Assembly: GCA_015227615.1 (NCBI GenBank)
Contig: JAALGZ010000004.1
Span: 372,001 to 436,000 of the forward strand
From: Labyrinthula sp. Ha
Lineage: Eukaryota > Sar > Bigyra > Labyrinthulida > Labyrinthulaceae
Direction: 5' to 3'
Length of the DNA: 64,000 nt
Both the position numbers and the translations under genes were made by a program. The notes under the pieces were generated by a model. That model did not search any database. It saw only the letters and a program-made list of their open reading frames with translations, and was not told where the DNA came from. Positions 45,296 to 57,839 of this stretch are shown here, in pieces. Numbering within the stretch: the stretch's first letter is position 1; each line of letters begins with the position of its first letter.

Positions 45296-48200
45296 ATGAA
45301 AGTAGTTTTGTATCTTCTTCTTTTATTATTCTTTCATTCTCCATCTGTGATACTTGCAGTTGACAAAAGTAAATTTAAAACTTGTCAGCAATCACCTTTT
45401 TGTGCAAATAACAGGAAAAGAACGTCGTTTCACCAGGTATAATCAATTTTCTATTTGATCATAGTATATCGAGCCCAACTCAGTTCAGGTTGACGCAAAT
45501 GAGGTCACTGGTGACTTGTTTATAACAGATGAAGACGAATCAAGTAAGAAAAAACTAATATTTTCTCTTTATTTGACGAAAAGCAAAGCTATTAGATTCA
45601 GGCTGAAAGAAATTGATGACAAACGATACAAGGTATTTTCCCTTCCACACACTTATGCTTAGACACATGGTGTTCTACTTGAACAAAATCTTGAAAAAAA
45701 ATATTTTACTGTCAAATCTCAAACGAAGAAAACTCTGGAGCTCTATTTTCAAGATGGAGATCTAGGTGAATATATTTTGCTAAATTTTGATCCCTTTTTG
45801 CTTCAAGTAAAAACTGGTGATGAGATACTATTCGAATTAAATCATTTCAAGCAACTATATTTTAACAGTGAAACATCCATCTACTCATCTGATAAATCAA
45901 TTGAAGCTGCTGCAGGTACAGATGACGAAAAAGAAATTGTTTCATGGGGAGAAGACGGGAAGCCAATTTACGCTGATGGAACAGTTGGTGATGCTCCAAA
46001 AGAAACTAAAAAAGACGCAGAGTCTTCGCAGAAAGATGAATCTATTGGATTTGATGCGCTTTTCCCTTCGAGTATTGGTTTCTTTGGGTTACCTGAGCAC
46101 GCAACGAATTTTCGATTACCTGACACGATATCTGGATCTGGGATTATTTCAGATCCCTATAGGTTATATACCCTAGATGTGTTTGAGTATGAACTTGATT
46201 CCCCCATGGCTTTATATGGAGCTAATCCTACTATGGTTTCTGTTTCTTCACAAGGTACAGCTACAGGATTATTCTTCAATAATCCTAGTGACACTTTTGT
46301 GGATACTAGTACAGAGGGAAACGGGAAGAAAGTTCGTTGGATGGCAGAAACAAGTAGATATTTATGTTTTGTCACTTTTAGGCTCTTTTGATTTGTTCAT
46401 TGTCCCTGGTGGGGATTTGAGTTCGGTCTTATACGGTATAAAGGAACTGGTTGGGCCAACTTTGTTACCCCCTTTGTTTTCTCTTGGGTACCATCAGTGC
46501 AGATGGAATTATAATGATGAGCAAGATTTCTTGACCATTAATGAAAAATTTGACGAGTTCGAGTTACCATGTGATGTTATTTGGCTTGATATTGAACACA
46601 CGGATGGAAAGAGGTACTTTACATTTGATAAGAAAAAGTTTCCTAATCCGGCTGAGATGTTCAAGAAGGTTGCAGCTTCTGGAAGAAAAAGTGTTGTAGT
46701 TGTTGATCCTCATGTAAAGCGAGACAAACGATATGAGGTTCATAAACAGCTTGAGTCTAAAGGCATGTACATAAGGAAAAGTGATGGGTAGTTGATTCTT
46801 TCTAAATTATGTCCTAGGAAAGATTTTGATGGTTGGTGTTGGCCAGGTAGCAGCAGCTATCCCGATTTCACTTCACCTGAGGTTCGAAATTTCTGGGCAA
46901 ACTTATACCTTGAGAATAAAGACAAGATATTACCTGATCTGGTTCATATCTGGAATGATATGAATGAACCAAGTGTATTTAATCAAGCTGAAGTTACCAC
47001 TCCTAAGGATACTGTTAACCTGGAGAATAGACAGTTTAAGGAATTTCACAATTTGTACGGATTCTATTATCAGGCTACCACTCAGGCAGGGATCATGGCC
47101 AGGGATATGAAGAATGATACGAACAATTTAGGTAGTGATCTTATGTGGCGAAATTTTGAGTACACAGGGGAAAAGCTATGCAGCAATGCGAACTCACCTG
47201 AAAAACTCACTATGAACAGAGGGTTTGTCCTCAGCAGGGCATTTTTTGCTGGAACACAGAGATTTGGGGCAATCTGGACAGGTGATAATGATGCTTCATG
47301 GGCACATTTGCGAGCTTCAGTACCGATGATTCTTTCGCTTTCTGTGACAGGCATCCATTTTGTAGGTGCTGATGTTGGTGGGTTTTTTGGCGACCCATCA
47401 CCAGAGTTAATGGTTCGGTGGATACAGGCAAGTAGTATGCAACCGTTCATGAGGAACCATGCCCACTTAGAGAGCCCTAGAAGAGAACCTTATATTTATG
47501 CCCCAGAAATCCGTGAAATAATAAAGACTGCCTTGTGGAAGAGATATTCTTATGTAGATTATTTATACACTGTAGCTTTCCGTGCTGAGAAAACAGGTGA
47601 TATGTGGATGCGACCTCTCTTCTATCACTACAACCAAGGAGAGGTAAATTTCGCTCTATTATGATTTTTTAGCCTTTGAAAAAGCTTGTCGAGGTTGAGA
47701 GTCAGTGGCTATATGGTAGAGATATTATGGTTGCCCCTGTATTAGAAGAAGGTGCCCAATCTGTTACTGTTACGATACCCCCGGACGACTTTTTTCTTTT
47801 CTTAGATGAAGATAAAGTGGCTTTAGTGAATTCAGCTGAAACTTCTACTACAAGAAAAGTCACAATTCCTGTGAACCTGGAAACGTTACCTATTTTTCAT
47901 AGAGGTGCAAGTATTATTCCAAGAAGGATGAGATTGAGAAGATCAACTGCTGCTATGAAGAATGACCCCTACACTATATACGTTTCTCATAGTCAGGTTG
48001 AGCAAACCAGCACTGGAGAGTTATATTTGGATGATAGTATCTCCTTTGATTATGTTGACAGAAACAGTTTTGCACTCGTGAAGTTTACCTCTATTTCTTC
48101 CGCCACATCGATCAAGTTTTCAGTTGCTGTAGAATTTGGAAATGCAGATGAGTTTTCTGGGCTTCCCCTTGTAGATAAAGTTGTATTTTTATTGCCTGCA

Positions 48201-48389
48201 AGTAGAGTGACGGCCAAATCTTTGAAGGCAACTGTACGCTCTGAATTGCAGACTCAGCAAGTGAGTGTACAACAGGCGGATGTTTCAGTAGCAGAACTGA
48301 GAAGTGTAGCGTCAGATGTTGTACTATTGACTGTGAAAACGATCAATTTTAGCTCTGTTGATGGGTTACAAATTTCCTTGGACTTGTAG
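45296..48389 (+). CDS. GANAB: Glucosidase II alpha subunit (GH31)
   Basis: 982 residues in six exons: 45296-45436, 45465-45632, 45663-46353, 46382-46787, 46818-47643 and 47673-48389. The introns are 28, 30, 28, 30 and 29 nt, all GT-AG. The protein opens with a signal peptide (MKVVLYLLLLLFFHSPSVILA), then VDKSKFKTCQQSPFC, the conserved mature start. GH31 landmarks: YHQCRWNYNDEQD, DVIWLDIEHTDGKRYFTFD, nucleophile D516 in WNDMNEPSVF, acid/base D625 in WTGDNDASW, and GADVGGFFGDPSPEL. It trims the inner alpha-1,3 glucoses from N-glycans in the ER and so controls calnexin binding. It has no retention signal; the family relies on the beta subunit's KDEL-like tail. Length agrees with the human protein (944). 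Confidence 0.96.
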
Positions 48390-50530
48390 CCTCAAGTCTG
48401 TATGTTATTTCGACAACTTTTTTCAGAATGTTGGCTGTCCTAGTATACATTTTAACCTATTTTAATCCTTAGCTGCACCGTAGCACCACTGCGGAAAGAA
48501 ATATAGTTTTATTCACAAGAAGCGACCCCATGTAAATTTCTTCTGCTGGAGCCGCGTTATAACTTCTCTTACAAGAAATTCTGTTAAAGTTCTTATTTTC
48601 TCTTTGAAATAGTAGAGAAGCTGCTCACCATCCATCACGTTGGAAGTGGTATACTTCTACTTTCATGGAGCCTTGGTGCCACATGAAGTTATGTTTCTTG
48701 GGTTCACGAAATTTGATGTTCTTAACCCGAGCTATCTAGCTGGTCAATGACCCAGAAACAACAGGCTATGTTCAAGCAAGGTGATTGTCTTTTTCGCTTC
48801 CATTTCTTTCTAGTGATGGATAATATATACATATCGTTGCGTCATTTAAGGTATTATTCATTAAGAAACACAGCCATGTAAGTCTGCATCCTATGTTACT
48901 ATATTCTATTTAAACCTCCCATTCTCTAGAGCAAGTAGCCAAGAACCAGTGATATGAAAGTTCTTTCAAGACTTATCATCGAAGGCGCGAGATTTTACTT
49001 CTATTGAATACTGATTATAGAAATATTCACAGTTTTCCCCTGCAACTTTATCTTGGCCAATGAGTTAGAAACACTAAACCAGGTAAAGCTTCCCGATATT
49101 CATTGGCCCTTGCCGCAATGCTGCGTGCACTCAAGTCTAAGGTTATCAAAGTTGATTCTTGTAGATTTAGCGTGTTTGCATGCTTAGCGATCTAACTCTA
49201 TAACGTATTGGAATCTTCGTTGATGCCATCATTAGGACGAAGAGTCCTACATATAGCTCCTATCTTCTCCTATTGACACTCAATCATTACGATCTCCTTC
49301 ATACAAGACTTACCCATGGGAGCAGCAAGTTTTTTTGTATGCTCAGAATCCTGGTCTAAATACTCAGTTTCAATCTACACTGGGTGCTTATTAAGGTGGC
49401 CATAAACTTAGTTGATAACAGGAGAAAACCTGCAACTTGAAATGGTGAATATAAGTAGACAAGAACACTGTATATTAAGAGTTATACAGGAGTTCTGTTC
49501 GAATTCATTTGTTTTACGTATAGGTAAGGTGGGGCCGTAAGATAGAAAGGCTCAATGAAAACAGAAGCTTTATCATCCTTATTAATATCTTTTCATTTCT
49601 CCAAAGTGATTCAGTATCCCACCATCGAGCATGCATAATCCCAAATTTTTAAGTAATCAGTTGATTATTATTTTTATCTAACTTATTAATATGAAAGTTT
49701 AAATTATTATTTAGATTAAACATTATTCATTCTATCCTGGTAGTGATTTCTCATCATTAAGAAACTAAGCAATATCCTTAGATCGTTTAAATAGGCTTAA
49801 CGAACTTAAACACTCAATGAACAGACTTGAATATTTAGCAAAATCAATCATAAAGGAAAATAAGCCTGAGAAGACTCTGGAAGCATTAACGTACATCTAC
49901 CTTTTCGGTTCTACTACTGTATTCGGAAACTAGCTCTATTCTCTTAGAATATAGTCATATAGTGACTACTTACATTGTCTAGGCTGCTGGGTAGACTTTG
50001 TGAACTAATGTGTGAAGGGTCTGCTCTATTAACTCGCTACAATATCGCTCACAAATAAGATTCTGTCTATCTGTAGAACCCCAGCAAACAGAGCCTCACC
50101 TCAATCCATCCATCTTACAAATTATTATGAAAAATTTGCCTTCAAGAAAAAGCAACATTCAAATTTTTGTTCTGGGTCCTTTATAAAGTATATAGTCCTT
50201 CGGTGTGAGAGATAAGACGAGATAACCTTCCAGCTTCGTGGAAATAGGTTGAACGAATTGAATAAGCTGAACATGATTCCCAGAAAATAACTCTTTTTCT
50301 CATTGATATACTATGCTGGGTGACTGTGCTACTTACTTTGTAACTACGTGACCTATGCTTGTGTGTTTTCTGTGAAAATCATAGACATACTCTAAACTTT
50401 GAGAAATCCGTTCTCGGTGATCGTTAACAAGCTTTAAGTATACTTCCAATTAGAACTTTGGTTCCAAAACTTTTAAATGTAGCTGTTAACGAGCTGCTTC
50501 AGTATTATTAAGCTCTAAACCTTTACAAAA

Positions 50531-50533
<3 letters not shown>

Positions 50534-50563
<30 letters not shown>
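50534..50563. repeat. AT dinucleotide microsatellite
   Basis: About 15 uninterrupted AT units, followed by tattatatgc. The length is likely to vary between isolates. Confidence 0.9.
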
Positions 50564-50568
<5 letters not shown>

Positions 50569-51289
50569 GCTAGCTGATAATCAGCGTTTTCAAGACAAAT
50601 ACTTATAGAGCTTTTCAATCAAGAGCCAAGGTTAAATGATGCTATTTCTGAAAGTAAAAGCATGAATATATTTGAGGGCATTTGAAAAAGTTGATAACTC
50701 TTCATGGTTTACTATGGAGACATTAGTACTTTCAAAGAACATAATCACTGCTGTTTCTAATCAACTTCAGCCTTTTCAAGCAATTAATACTAGAATGAGT
50801 TCTCGATAACGCCTGGCCGGCATGAGTCATCCATGGAAGTTGGGGCTAAAGCATATTTCAATGTATTTTGTGGAAAACATAACTTTTCTGGAACCTCCAC
50901 TAGTTGTTTTCCGTACTTTCCTCAAAGGAGCAGGAAATATAAATGTGTAGTCAGCACATTTGGTTTGTCTCCCCAAGGGAGACTATTAAATGCTAAGAAA
51001 AAAATAAAAAGGACTTTAACCATTATTCATAAAATACCTTAATTAATATCAGATAATTTTAAATTTATCGGTGAGGCTTTGATAGATAACAGTAATTATG
51101 CTAGATTTGAGTGGGTTGCATCTGTTGGTTTCAACTGTAGTACTTCTCTCTAAACGTCTTAAAAGGAATTGTTATTAGCAAAACTCTGCCTTGAGGTTCA
51201 CTGAAACCGGAAGTAAGACTGATAGTTTCTTCTTAAGTTTCTTCAACCTCAAGCACCGGCAATTTAAATGTTACTGTGAATCCAGTGAG

Positions 51290-51470
51290 TTTGTTTGGTT
51301 TCCACCTGAACCTATCCCAGATGGTTTTCACTAGATAGAACAGTGTATACTCTTAAATATGTTAAGATATTTAATGAAAACTAAGACAATGGGAATAAGA
51401 AGATGTGATTTCAGAACTTTATCAAGTTAGGCTATAGGTCATTCGTAACTTGCAGGAACTGTGCCCGCTG
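51290..51470 (+). mobile_element. Possible fossil fragment of a Ty1/copia element
   Basis: Part of one reading frame gives NMLRYLMKTKTMGIRRCDF, which follows the copia pattern (h-RYL-x-x-TK-x-x-G-I) just before RNase H. It resembles the corresponding RRILRYLINTKNEAI part of the 9931-14284 element. It is short, old and clearly broken; no LTRs were found. The match rests on pattern only. Confidence 0.3.
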
Positions 51471-52155
51471 TTTATAGCTTTTTTTTCTTAATCTGGAGAA
51501 AATATCTTGCATTTAAAATTAAACAAAGAGCAAAGTTAAAACTAAGTTGAACAAAAGTAAGTGAAAACGTATTGTATTCAATAAATTACATTACACATGA
51601 GCTCTATTAAATGCTTCACCTAATCATACCTTTTACATAGAGTCATTTTTATCTTGTTTTATCTCCTCTTAAACCAATCCAGGTATGATTACTTTTACCA
51701 GATTTTATACGTAAAAGGGGTCTCACTTTTCCCACCGAGCTTATTCATTCCGGTCTAAATTTTGAAAAACTTTATCAGAATTCTTCCTGAAATGCCCATC
51801 TTGCTTGGATATTTCGTTTGCACGGCCGACGCACAGCCCAGTCTTTAGTAGGGATATAATATGTGCTATTTAATAAAATACCCAGTTTTTTAATGATTAG
51901 ACTTGTAAGTTGTACAATTTAACTCCGCTATAGATGTCCTAACTGGACAAGGTCTAATATTTATCACACCAGGAAGAACTCACGAGATGTTTCGTGATAA
52001 AAACTGACACTATTCGATATCCCAGCAGCACGACTATTTTAGGCATTCCAAAGGAGCCAGTCTAAATTTTCTTTCGAACTGCGATCAAACCCAATTTAAT
52101 CGTTAATTCTAACAGACAAAGAGGACCACAGTTCGCGAAACAGCTAAGACTCAAG

Positions 52156-53574
52156 ATGACCGAAACTGAAGAATTACCAACTATTAAGGATAAGATTTTC
52201 TTTGCAGATGACTTTAATCAAGCTTGTAAGATGCTTGATAACGATGCTAGTTACTCGTCGAACGAGGCTTTGAGCGGCCAAATGGAGGATTTGAACAAGT
52301 TGATGTTTTTCGGCGTTGAAGGGTGGAACGAGAAGAAAAATAAGGGGAAGTTATCAAAGAGCATGCAAAACTTTGACCTCGCAGAGATGGAACTATTTGG
52401 TTGTGAGCTTGGTACGGAAGGTACCAAGGAACTTGCTGATGGTATGCAGAATGCCATAAAGAACCCGGAATTTAAACTGAAGAAACTAGAGCTAGACCAC
52501 TCCCCTCTGAAGGGTTCAGATGCTGTGCAGACTATTTTTGAAAACTTAGGAGCAGACTGCGAAGAGTTGAACCTCCAGGGGTCTGTTGAAGATGGAGATG
52601 TTCTAGAAGCTTTACTGAAAGGATTGGCAAACAATACAACGGTTAAAAAGTTGGATTTGAAGATTAACAAACTGAAAGGAGATCACTTTAAACCCTTCGA
52701 GGATTTCTTCAAACAAAACTCTAGTCTTAAGGATTTAGAGCTATTCTATAATGAAGTTGGAGCAGGGGCGTTATATCTAGCAAAGGGTTTGATGAGTCCT
52801 AACTGCGTTTTGGAGAGATTGAACCTGAGCTGTAACAATTTAGGTAGCGAAGGATTATTTAAGTTTACAAGATGCATTGGTATTACCAAGCACTTAAAGG
52901 TATTGGATATTTCCTTGAATAACATTGGAGATGATGCTATGGTGCCGTTTTTGACACTGGCAGCTGGGATTGAGTTAGTTCATGTTCCTTTGCCAGATGA
53001 TAGATACAAACCTACATATACTGTACAAACTCAGGAATTTTTCGAAAAAGTGTACGATGGTAGAATAACCAGAACGCCTGCACAAGCTAAAGCAGAACAA
53101 AGTGGTGGTAAGTTTGAAAGAGTTGATCTTAAGCCTGATGATCCGGAGTTTGAAGAGCAATACCAGGAGGTCATTGATCATATGGAGAAGTTCGAATTTG
53201 AAAGAACTACCCTCACCTGGTTGGATATCTCAGCTAATAACATCACAGACAAAGGAACCGGTGCTATTGGAATGTGCATCAAGCAAAATCACAACTTGGA
53301 GCACTTTGATTTCACTGGAATAGAAGCTACCAAAGCTGGATGGGAGGATATATACAAAGGTTGTGAGGCCAATATTGACTATATGAACAATATCAGGCCA
53401 GGGAAACCAGCTGGAGATCAGGCAAAGTATGACAAGGTTAGGAATCAGTGTGTGAGCTTCAGTGTGGTTGACATTCCTGAGGAGATGCTGGAGCAATTTG
53501 ACAATTTGTTAAAGGACCATGAAAGGTTCTACTACAAGCGCAGAAATGAAAAAGCAGCTGAACAAAAAGCTTAA
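52156..53574 (+). CDS. Leucine-rich repeat protein (ribonuclease-inhibitor/RanGAP-type repeats)
   Basis: 472 residues, intronless. Residues about 70-290 form RI-type LRRs of 27-29 residues (LKKLELDHSPLKG, CEELNLQGSVEDG, VKKLDLKINKLKG, LKDLELFYNEVG, LERLNLSCNNLGSEG, LKVLDISLNNIGDDA). An insert with VPLPDDRYKPTY and a charged helix (about 285-375) precedes another repeat (LTWLDISANNITDKG), and a helical C-terminus ends KRRNEKAAEQKA. Repeats of this kind form a horseshoe for protein binding. The acidic tail of true RanGAP is absent, so I do not call it that. The start codon follows a short AT-rich leader. Confidence 0.75.
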   Translation: MTETEELPTIKDKIFFADDFNQACKMLDNDASYSSNEALSGQMEDLNKLMFFGVEGWNEKKNKGKLSKSMQNFDLAEMELFGCELGTEGTKELADGMQNAIKNPEFKLKKLELDHSPLKGSDAVQTIFENLGADCEELNLQGSVEDGDVLEALLKGLANNTTVKKLDLKINKLKGDHFKPFEDFFKQNSSLKDLELFYNEVGAGALYLAKGLMSPNCVLERLNLSCNNLGSEGLFKFTRCIGITKHLKVLDISLNNIGDDAMVPFLTLAAGIELVHVPLPDDRYKPTYTVQTQEFFEKVYDGRITRTPAQAKAEQSGGKFERVDLKPDDPEFEEQYQEVIDHMEKFEFERTTLTWLDISANNITDKGTGAIGMCIKQNHNLEHFDFTGIEATKAGWEDIYKGCEANIDYMNNIRPGKPAGDQAKYDKVRNQCVSFSVVDIPEEMLEQFDNLLKDHERFYYKRRNEKAAEQKA

Positions 53575-54067
53575 GAGTATTTATATTCTACTGCGTCGCT
53601 TTAAGCAAATAAATCTATGGATGTTTACACAAACTTTTGTGCATGACCTTAAAATCAGAAGGTCAGTGAATCTTAAACGTGTTGTATTCATTTAAACTAA
53701 AAAAGTAAGGTTATGAAGCTCGAATTTTTATAAGAAAAGTTTCTGACATTTCTTCACCAGCTGAGTCTATTTTAGCCTTTTTCTTTCTTAGTCACATGGT
53801 TTCATTCTGAGGTTGAATCAGATTAACATCTTGCCTCCTAATATCAAGGTGTAAGTTTGTCCATCAAGATGTAATCATGAGCTTATCTACTAATTTATTT
53901 GCGTCGTGTGTGTTGGGAGTTATTACAAAAGCTTATCCTTATTAAATTTCCTTGTAGAGAACTCCTATATGCTAATAAGTTTCTGATCAACACACTTTTT
54001 CAACATTATACTTTTGATTTTTAAGTCTAAACAAAATTCTCAAATGCTGTATTCAAGTGCATGATGT
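53575..54067. other. Spacer between the LRR gene and the hAT element
   Basis: Holds the LRR gene's 3' flank, with gcaaataaatc at about 53605 as a possible polyadenylation signal. Nothing else was recognised. Confidence 0.4.
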
Positions 54068-54075
54068 GTTATGAC
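54068..54075. repeat. hAT target site duplication, left (gttatgac)
   Basis: Eight bases, repeated exactly at 57832-57839. They fit the hAT target consensus nTnnnnAn. Confidence 0.88.
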
Positions 54076-54240
54076 TAGGGGTGTTATTTGATAAAAGTTA
54101 TCAATAAGTATTGGATAATCATTTTGATTCTGATTATCAATAAAAGAATTTGCATTTTGATTGATTATCAATAAAAGACTTTGCATTTTGATTATCAAAT
54201 AATAATCAATAATAAATTGGGCCCTATGGCCTAAGTCCTA
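54076..54240. repeat. hAT left terminal and subterminal inverted repeat
   Basis: Reverse complement of 57682-57831 with divergence. It contains at least five tatcaataa-like units. Confidence 0.8.
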
Positions 54241-54839
54241 AAAACCCCATTTTAATTCAAAACCTAACTATTAATTGAACTGAGCCTTAAGTTTTACGTG
54301 TTCGAAAAAAGAAATAACTGGACAAAACTAATGAAAGACATTATTACTGCGTTATTCTTGTTCATGACGATCTTTGCCGCAATAAATTGATCCTTGCTGT
54401 TACTCGATGAGGAAAGGGAGAGACGTAGACGTGAGAATGGTCAACAAGAACCCCTTGTACAGGAAGTTTGACGTTTGTTTCGTACTTTTTAGTTTCTTTT
54501 CTAATCTCAATTTGAGACAAACTAAACTTTAACGTTCTGAACTCAAAATTACTGTGTAAATTTAATAGGTATTTTTTTATGTATTTATCATGAAAACCAC
54601 AAGAATCTTCCCATAAATATCCCAACTTCACCGTAAGTTTTAAAACTAAAATAAGTGAAGGAGGGAGAAAACCATGAGGGAAAAGTACCCTAATTAATTT
54701 CAATAAGAATATTTTTTTTTGATGTTAATTCTTACTTATTCATCTTTCTACTCCATTTGCTTCAGGCTCCGACACAACTCAGGATCTAGATAAAAGTAAC
54801 ACTCCTTAATTTAAGTGTTAAAATAAACTAAATCTGTGA

Positions 54840-55440
54840 TATTCTCAACTACTTCTATTTTTCAACAATGAAGAACCAAACATACCAAGGACATCGAGCA
54901 TTCTAATGCTAAGTCTTGATTCACATGTTATCTTTCCTGTTGACAAAACTGCATTTATCTTTGGATAAGCATTTGCATGAAAAGTTCAATCCAAAACATC
55001 ATCTATAATGCCAAGACCTTCCATCCCTGTAACTGTAACATTGACGATATCGCCATCAGCACTACCATACAAGTTGACATCAAAGAACTCTTTAATTAAA
55101 TCCGTAGTATAATTAAAAAGGTCTGCAGAGGAAAGAGGATATTTCGTTTTCAGCTCAGTATTTCCAGCATTAACAGCTTCAAAGGGTTTTAAAAATATAA
55201 TATTTTCTTTTTTTGTGAACAAGTGTATCTTTACTTTTCTTTAGAAGATCATTAGGAATCTTAGCTCCAACAACATCACCAAGGTCACTTTCAAAATTCA
55301 ACTCTAACATCTTTGCATTTGCTCCAGGATATCTTTGATAAAAAATATTTCTTTATTTTGACCTATAGTATACCTTCAATATTTTTATTACTTTTGTCAT
55401 CAAATGACTTAATCTTTGCTGGGTTATCTACAGATATGGA
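54840..55440 (-). pseudogene. Dead coding sequence inside the hAT element
   Basis: Consecutive minus-strand pieces look protein-coding but shift frame and contain stops: YPGANAKMLELNFESDLGDV and PNDLLKKSKDTLVHKK (about 55345-55215), then an open 78-codon piece (55222-54986) with KPFEAVNAGNTELKTKYP and DGDIVNVTVTGMEGLGIID, then beyond a stop HANAYPKINAVLSTGKITC. I do not recognise the protein, and it lacks hAT transposase motifs. It may be a captured host gene fragment or an older insertion. Confidence 0.45.
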
Positions 55441-57681
55441 TATCTCTTAGTCATTTCTTGATTTCTGCTGGTTATATTGGATTAACGGTAATGTAATATT
55501 GAGTTTATTTGAGCATAGGAGAAATATGAAAATATAAAAAAGTAGGAAAGTTTTTAAATAAGTCAAGATTAGAGTTAGAATATATAAATACGACCGTTAT
55601 AGACTATATATTTTCTTAAAATGATACCAAACACATTTTATAAAAGTAAGAGGAAGTTATTTAACTTGTAAAAACAAAAGTATCGCTTTTTTTTCAATAA
55701 ATACGTCAGAAAAACGACTACAATACGACTTTTTACAAAAACTCAAAACGCAGATCTTGTTTAATTTATGCTGGTATTCTCGATGTCAATTTATATGTAT
55801 TCTTAAGTATTTTATCATAGGTACAAGCTAAAAAAATATTTATTTTTATATATGAATTTGCAATTATATGATAGAGATTTGTGTAATTATAACCAATAAA
55901 AACTTCAAAGTTTATTTTTTCCCTTTCTAAGTTACTGAAAATTGGTCTTAAATACAGTCAAAGTAAAAATTCTTGATATTTTTACATTAGAAGTCCAGTT
56001 TTTGGCTATTTTAGAGTTGAGCTTGAAGTTAAATTAACCGAAATAACTATTGCTGAAATTAATAATGAAGTTCTTGGAGCTTTCTCAAGCAAAACTCAGA
56101 GGTACCCTAACTCATCAATCACTCTGGATGACTACCATTTCTCCGGATGTTTTGGTACTTGGTATCACCTATTCAGGAATATTTGACATTTAAAGGTATC
56201 CTTTTTCAGAGTTTCTGAGACCTTAGAAACAGGATACATTGTTAGGAAGTCTATATAAAATACTCTAATTCTCAAACTAAATTGCTTCTAGACATAAATT
56301 TACTCGTTCTTTCAGCCGGTAAGATCTGTTCAGCCTCTAGACGAGTATTTCTTGAGGTATTACACGGATTGAATTAGAGAAAAACAGCATTTTAGCCCAT
56401 TATCGACTTTTCTTAAAAAAACATTAAAAATATCCTAAGAAACAGAATTAAAGGTTACAAACCATGCTATTTAGTTGTTTGGGGCTCCTTAGTACAAAAG
56501 TTCAGAGGATTATAGCAAAACTGAGAGATTTCGTATTTTCAGGTGTGTAAATTCTCAACATTTGACATTTCGGAGTGAAGTTTAGCTCATTTACAGTTAT
56601 CTAGAGAAGAAATATCTTGATAAATAGTTTGAGAAGTCAGGTATGGTGAATATTTAAGATCTGAAAAGAATCGAATCATCTATAGAGTTGTTTTTCATGA
56701 TGTTACGTTTGACTGTATGTTTTTTTAGAGATCTGTATACTTAGTGAAAAGGACTCTTAAAACTAGCATATTTTGGGTTTAAAGTACTCATCCTTATCAA
56801 ATACCTTGACAAAATACATGGATGGAAAGGTTTTCTTAATATGAAACGCATTGTGGGTGATAATATTGTATTTGAGGAAGATTTCGTGACAAAAAGTAAC
56901 AAATACTATATTCGTTCTTTTCAGCAATCATGGTTTTTTTTAGTTTATATTGTTTGAATCCTCTAAATTCTTATGTGAGTAAATACCAGGTTAAGTCTTC
57001 AATATGTTTAGAGCTTTGTAGAAACATTGAAGAGGTATTGTTGATTTTATGGCCATTATACTGCATTTTTGAAAAATCGTGCATAAAGTTTTCAACACCC
57101 CGTAATAACAAAAAGAATAAAACACTATTATTTTCCATTAGGACTAATTTTAATACAAAGAATAACCTTGACAGTTCACAGAGGTAGTGTAACCTTTTTC
57201 TTCATTGTTTTCTGATCGACATAAAATGGATGTGCCGTATTTTGGTGGTATTTTGCGTTCTATATAAATTTGTTCTTTTTAAATGCTATATTGTATTATA
57301 AAAGTACTGAGATATTTGAAAGAGCTTCCCGAATATGTATTTAAGTTTTAATGAAACAAATTTGCAGTCGAGTTAGATGGATTTCATTGTCTGCAGTCAT
57401 CATCCGTTTCGCTGTTGCTAAAGTACTACTGTATATTGTTGTTAATATTATCAAAATTGATTGAATGTTAAAGAAGTATAGTGTGCAAGCAGAGAGCTTT
57501 CCAATGATGTAAAATAAGTCTCTTAATTTCTAGTCTTTGCCTAGTTGTCTTTAATATCTTGTCTGCCCTTGTAGTAGGGTTCTCTGAATTTAACGGAATT
57601 ATCATAGAATTTCATTAAGAAGTGGCGGAATGACTAAATTATCAAAACTTATCAATAATCAAACATATCAATAAATCAACT

Positions 57682-57831
57682 GATTTTGGCCATGTGGCCC
57701 AATTCATTATTGATTATCAATGATAATCAATAATCAATCAAAATAATTTAGAAATTATCAGAATCAATCAATAAGAAAAATATTGGAAATCTTTTATTGA
57801 TAAATTATCAATAAATCAAATATCACCCCTA
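57682..57831. repeat. hAT right terminal and subterminal inverted repeat
   Basis: Ends atcaaatatcaccccta and pairs with the left end. Further tatcaataa units continue to about 57645. Confidence 0.8.
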
Positions 57832-57839
57832 GTTATGAC
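57832..57839. repeat. hAT target site duplication, right (gttatgac)
   Basis: Exact repeat of 54068-54075. Confidence 0.88.

Larger units (their letters stand above)
48390..52155. other. Geneless region (3.8 kb)
   Basis: No supported gene. It contains the AT microsatellite at 50534-50563 and a possible copia fragment at about 51290-51470. The last 100 bp are the LRR gene's upstream region. Confidence 0.5.
54076..57831. mobile_element. hAT-type DNA transposon, non-autonomous or decayed
   Basis: 3,756 bp. It starts taggggtg and ends caccccta, perfect 8-bp inverted ends of the hAT form (YAGNG...), with a perfect 8-bp target duplication. About 150 bp of subterminal sequence at each end are inverted copies of each other, packed with tatcaataa/aatcaataat units, typical transposase-binding clusters. 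Both subterminal blocks end in a ggcc...ggccc segment (aattgggccctatggcc / ggccatgtggcccaatt). No hAT transposase could be read inside, so it either lost it or never carried it. A related worn end lies at 6803-6945. Confidence 0.85.

Noticed and set aside
52156-53574. RanGAP1 assignment for the LRR protein
   Set aside because: The repeat type fits, but the acidic C-terminal tail and conserved RanGAP N-terminus are not seen.
54362-54703. 113-residue minus-strand frame inside the hAT element
   Set aside because: No hAT transposase motif and no other family recognised; kept out as an open frame of uncertain meaning.
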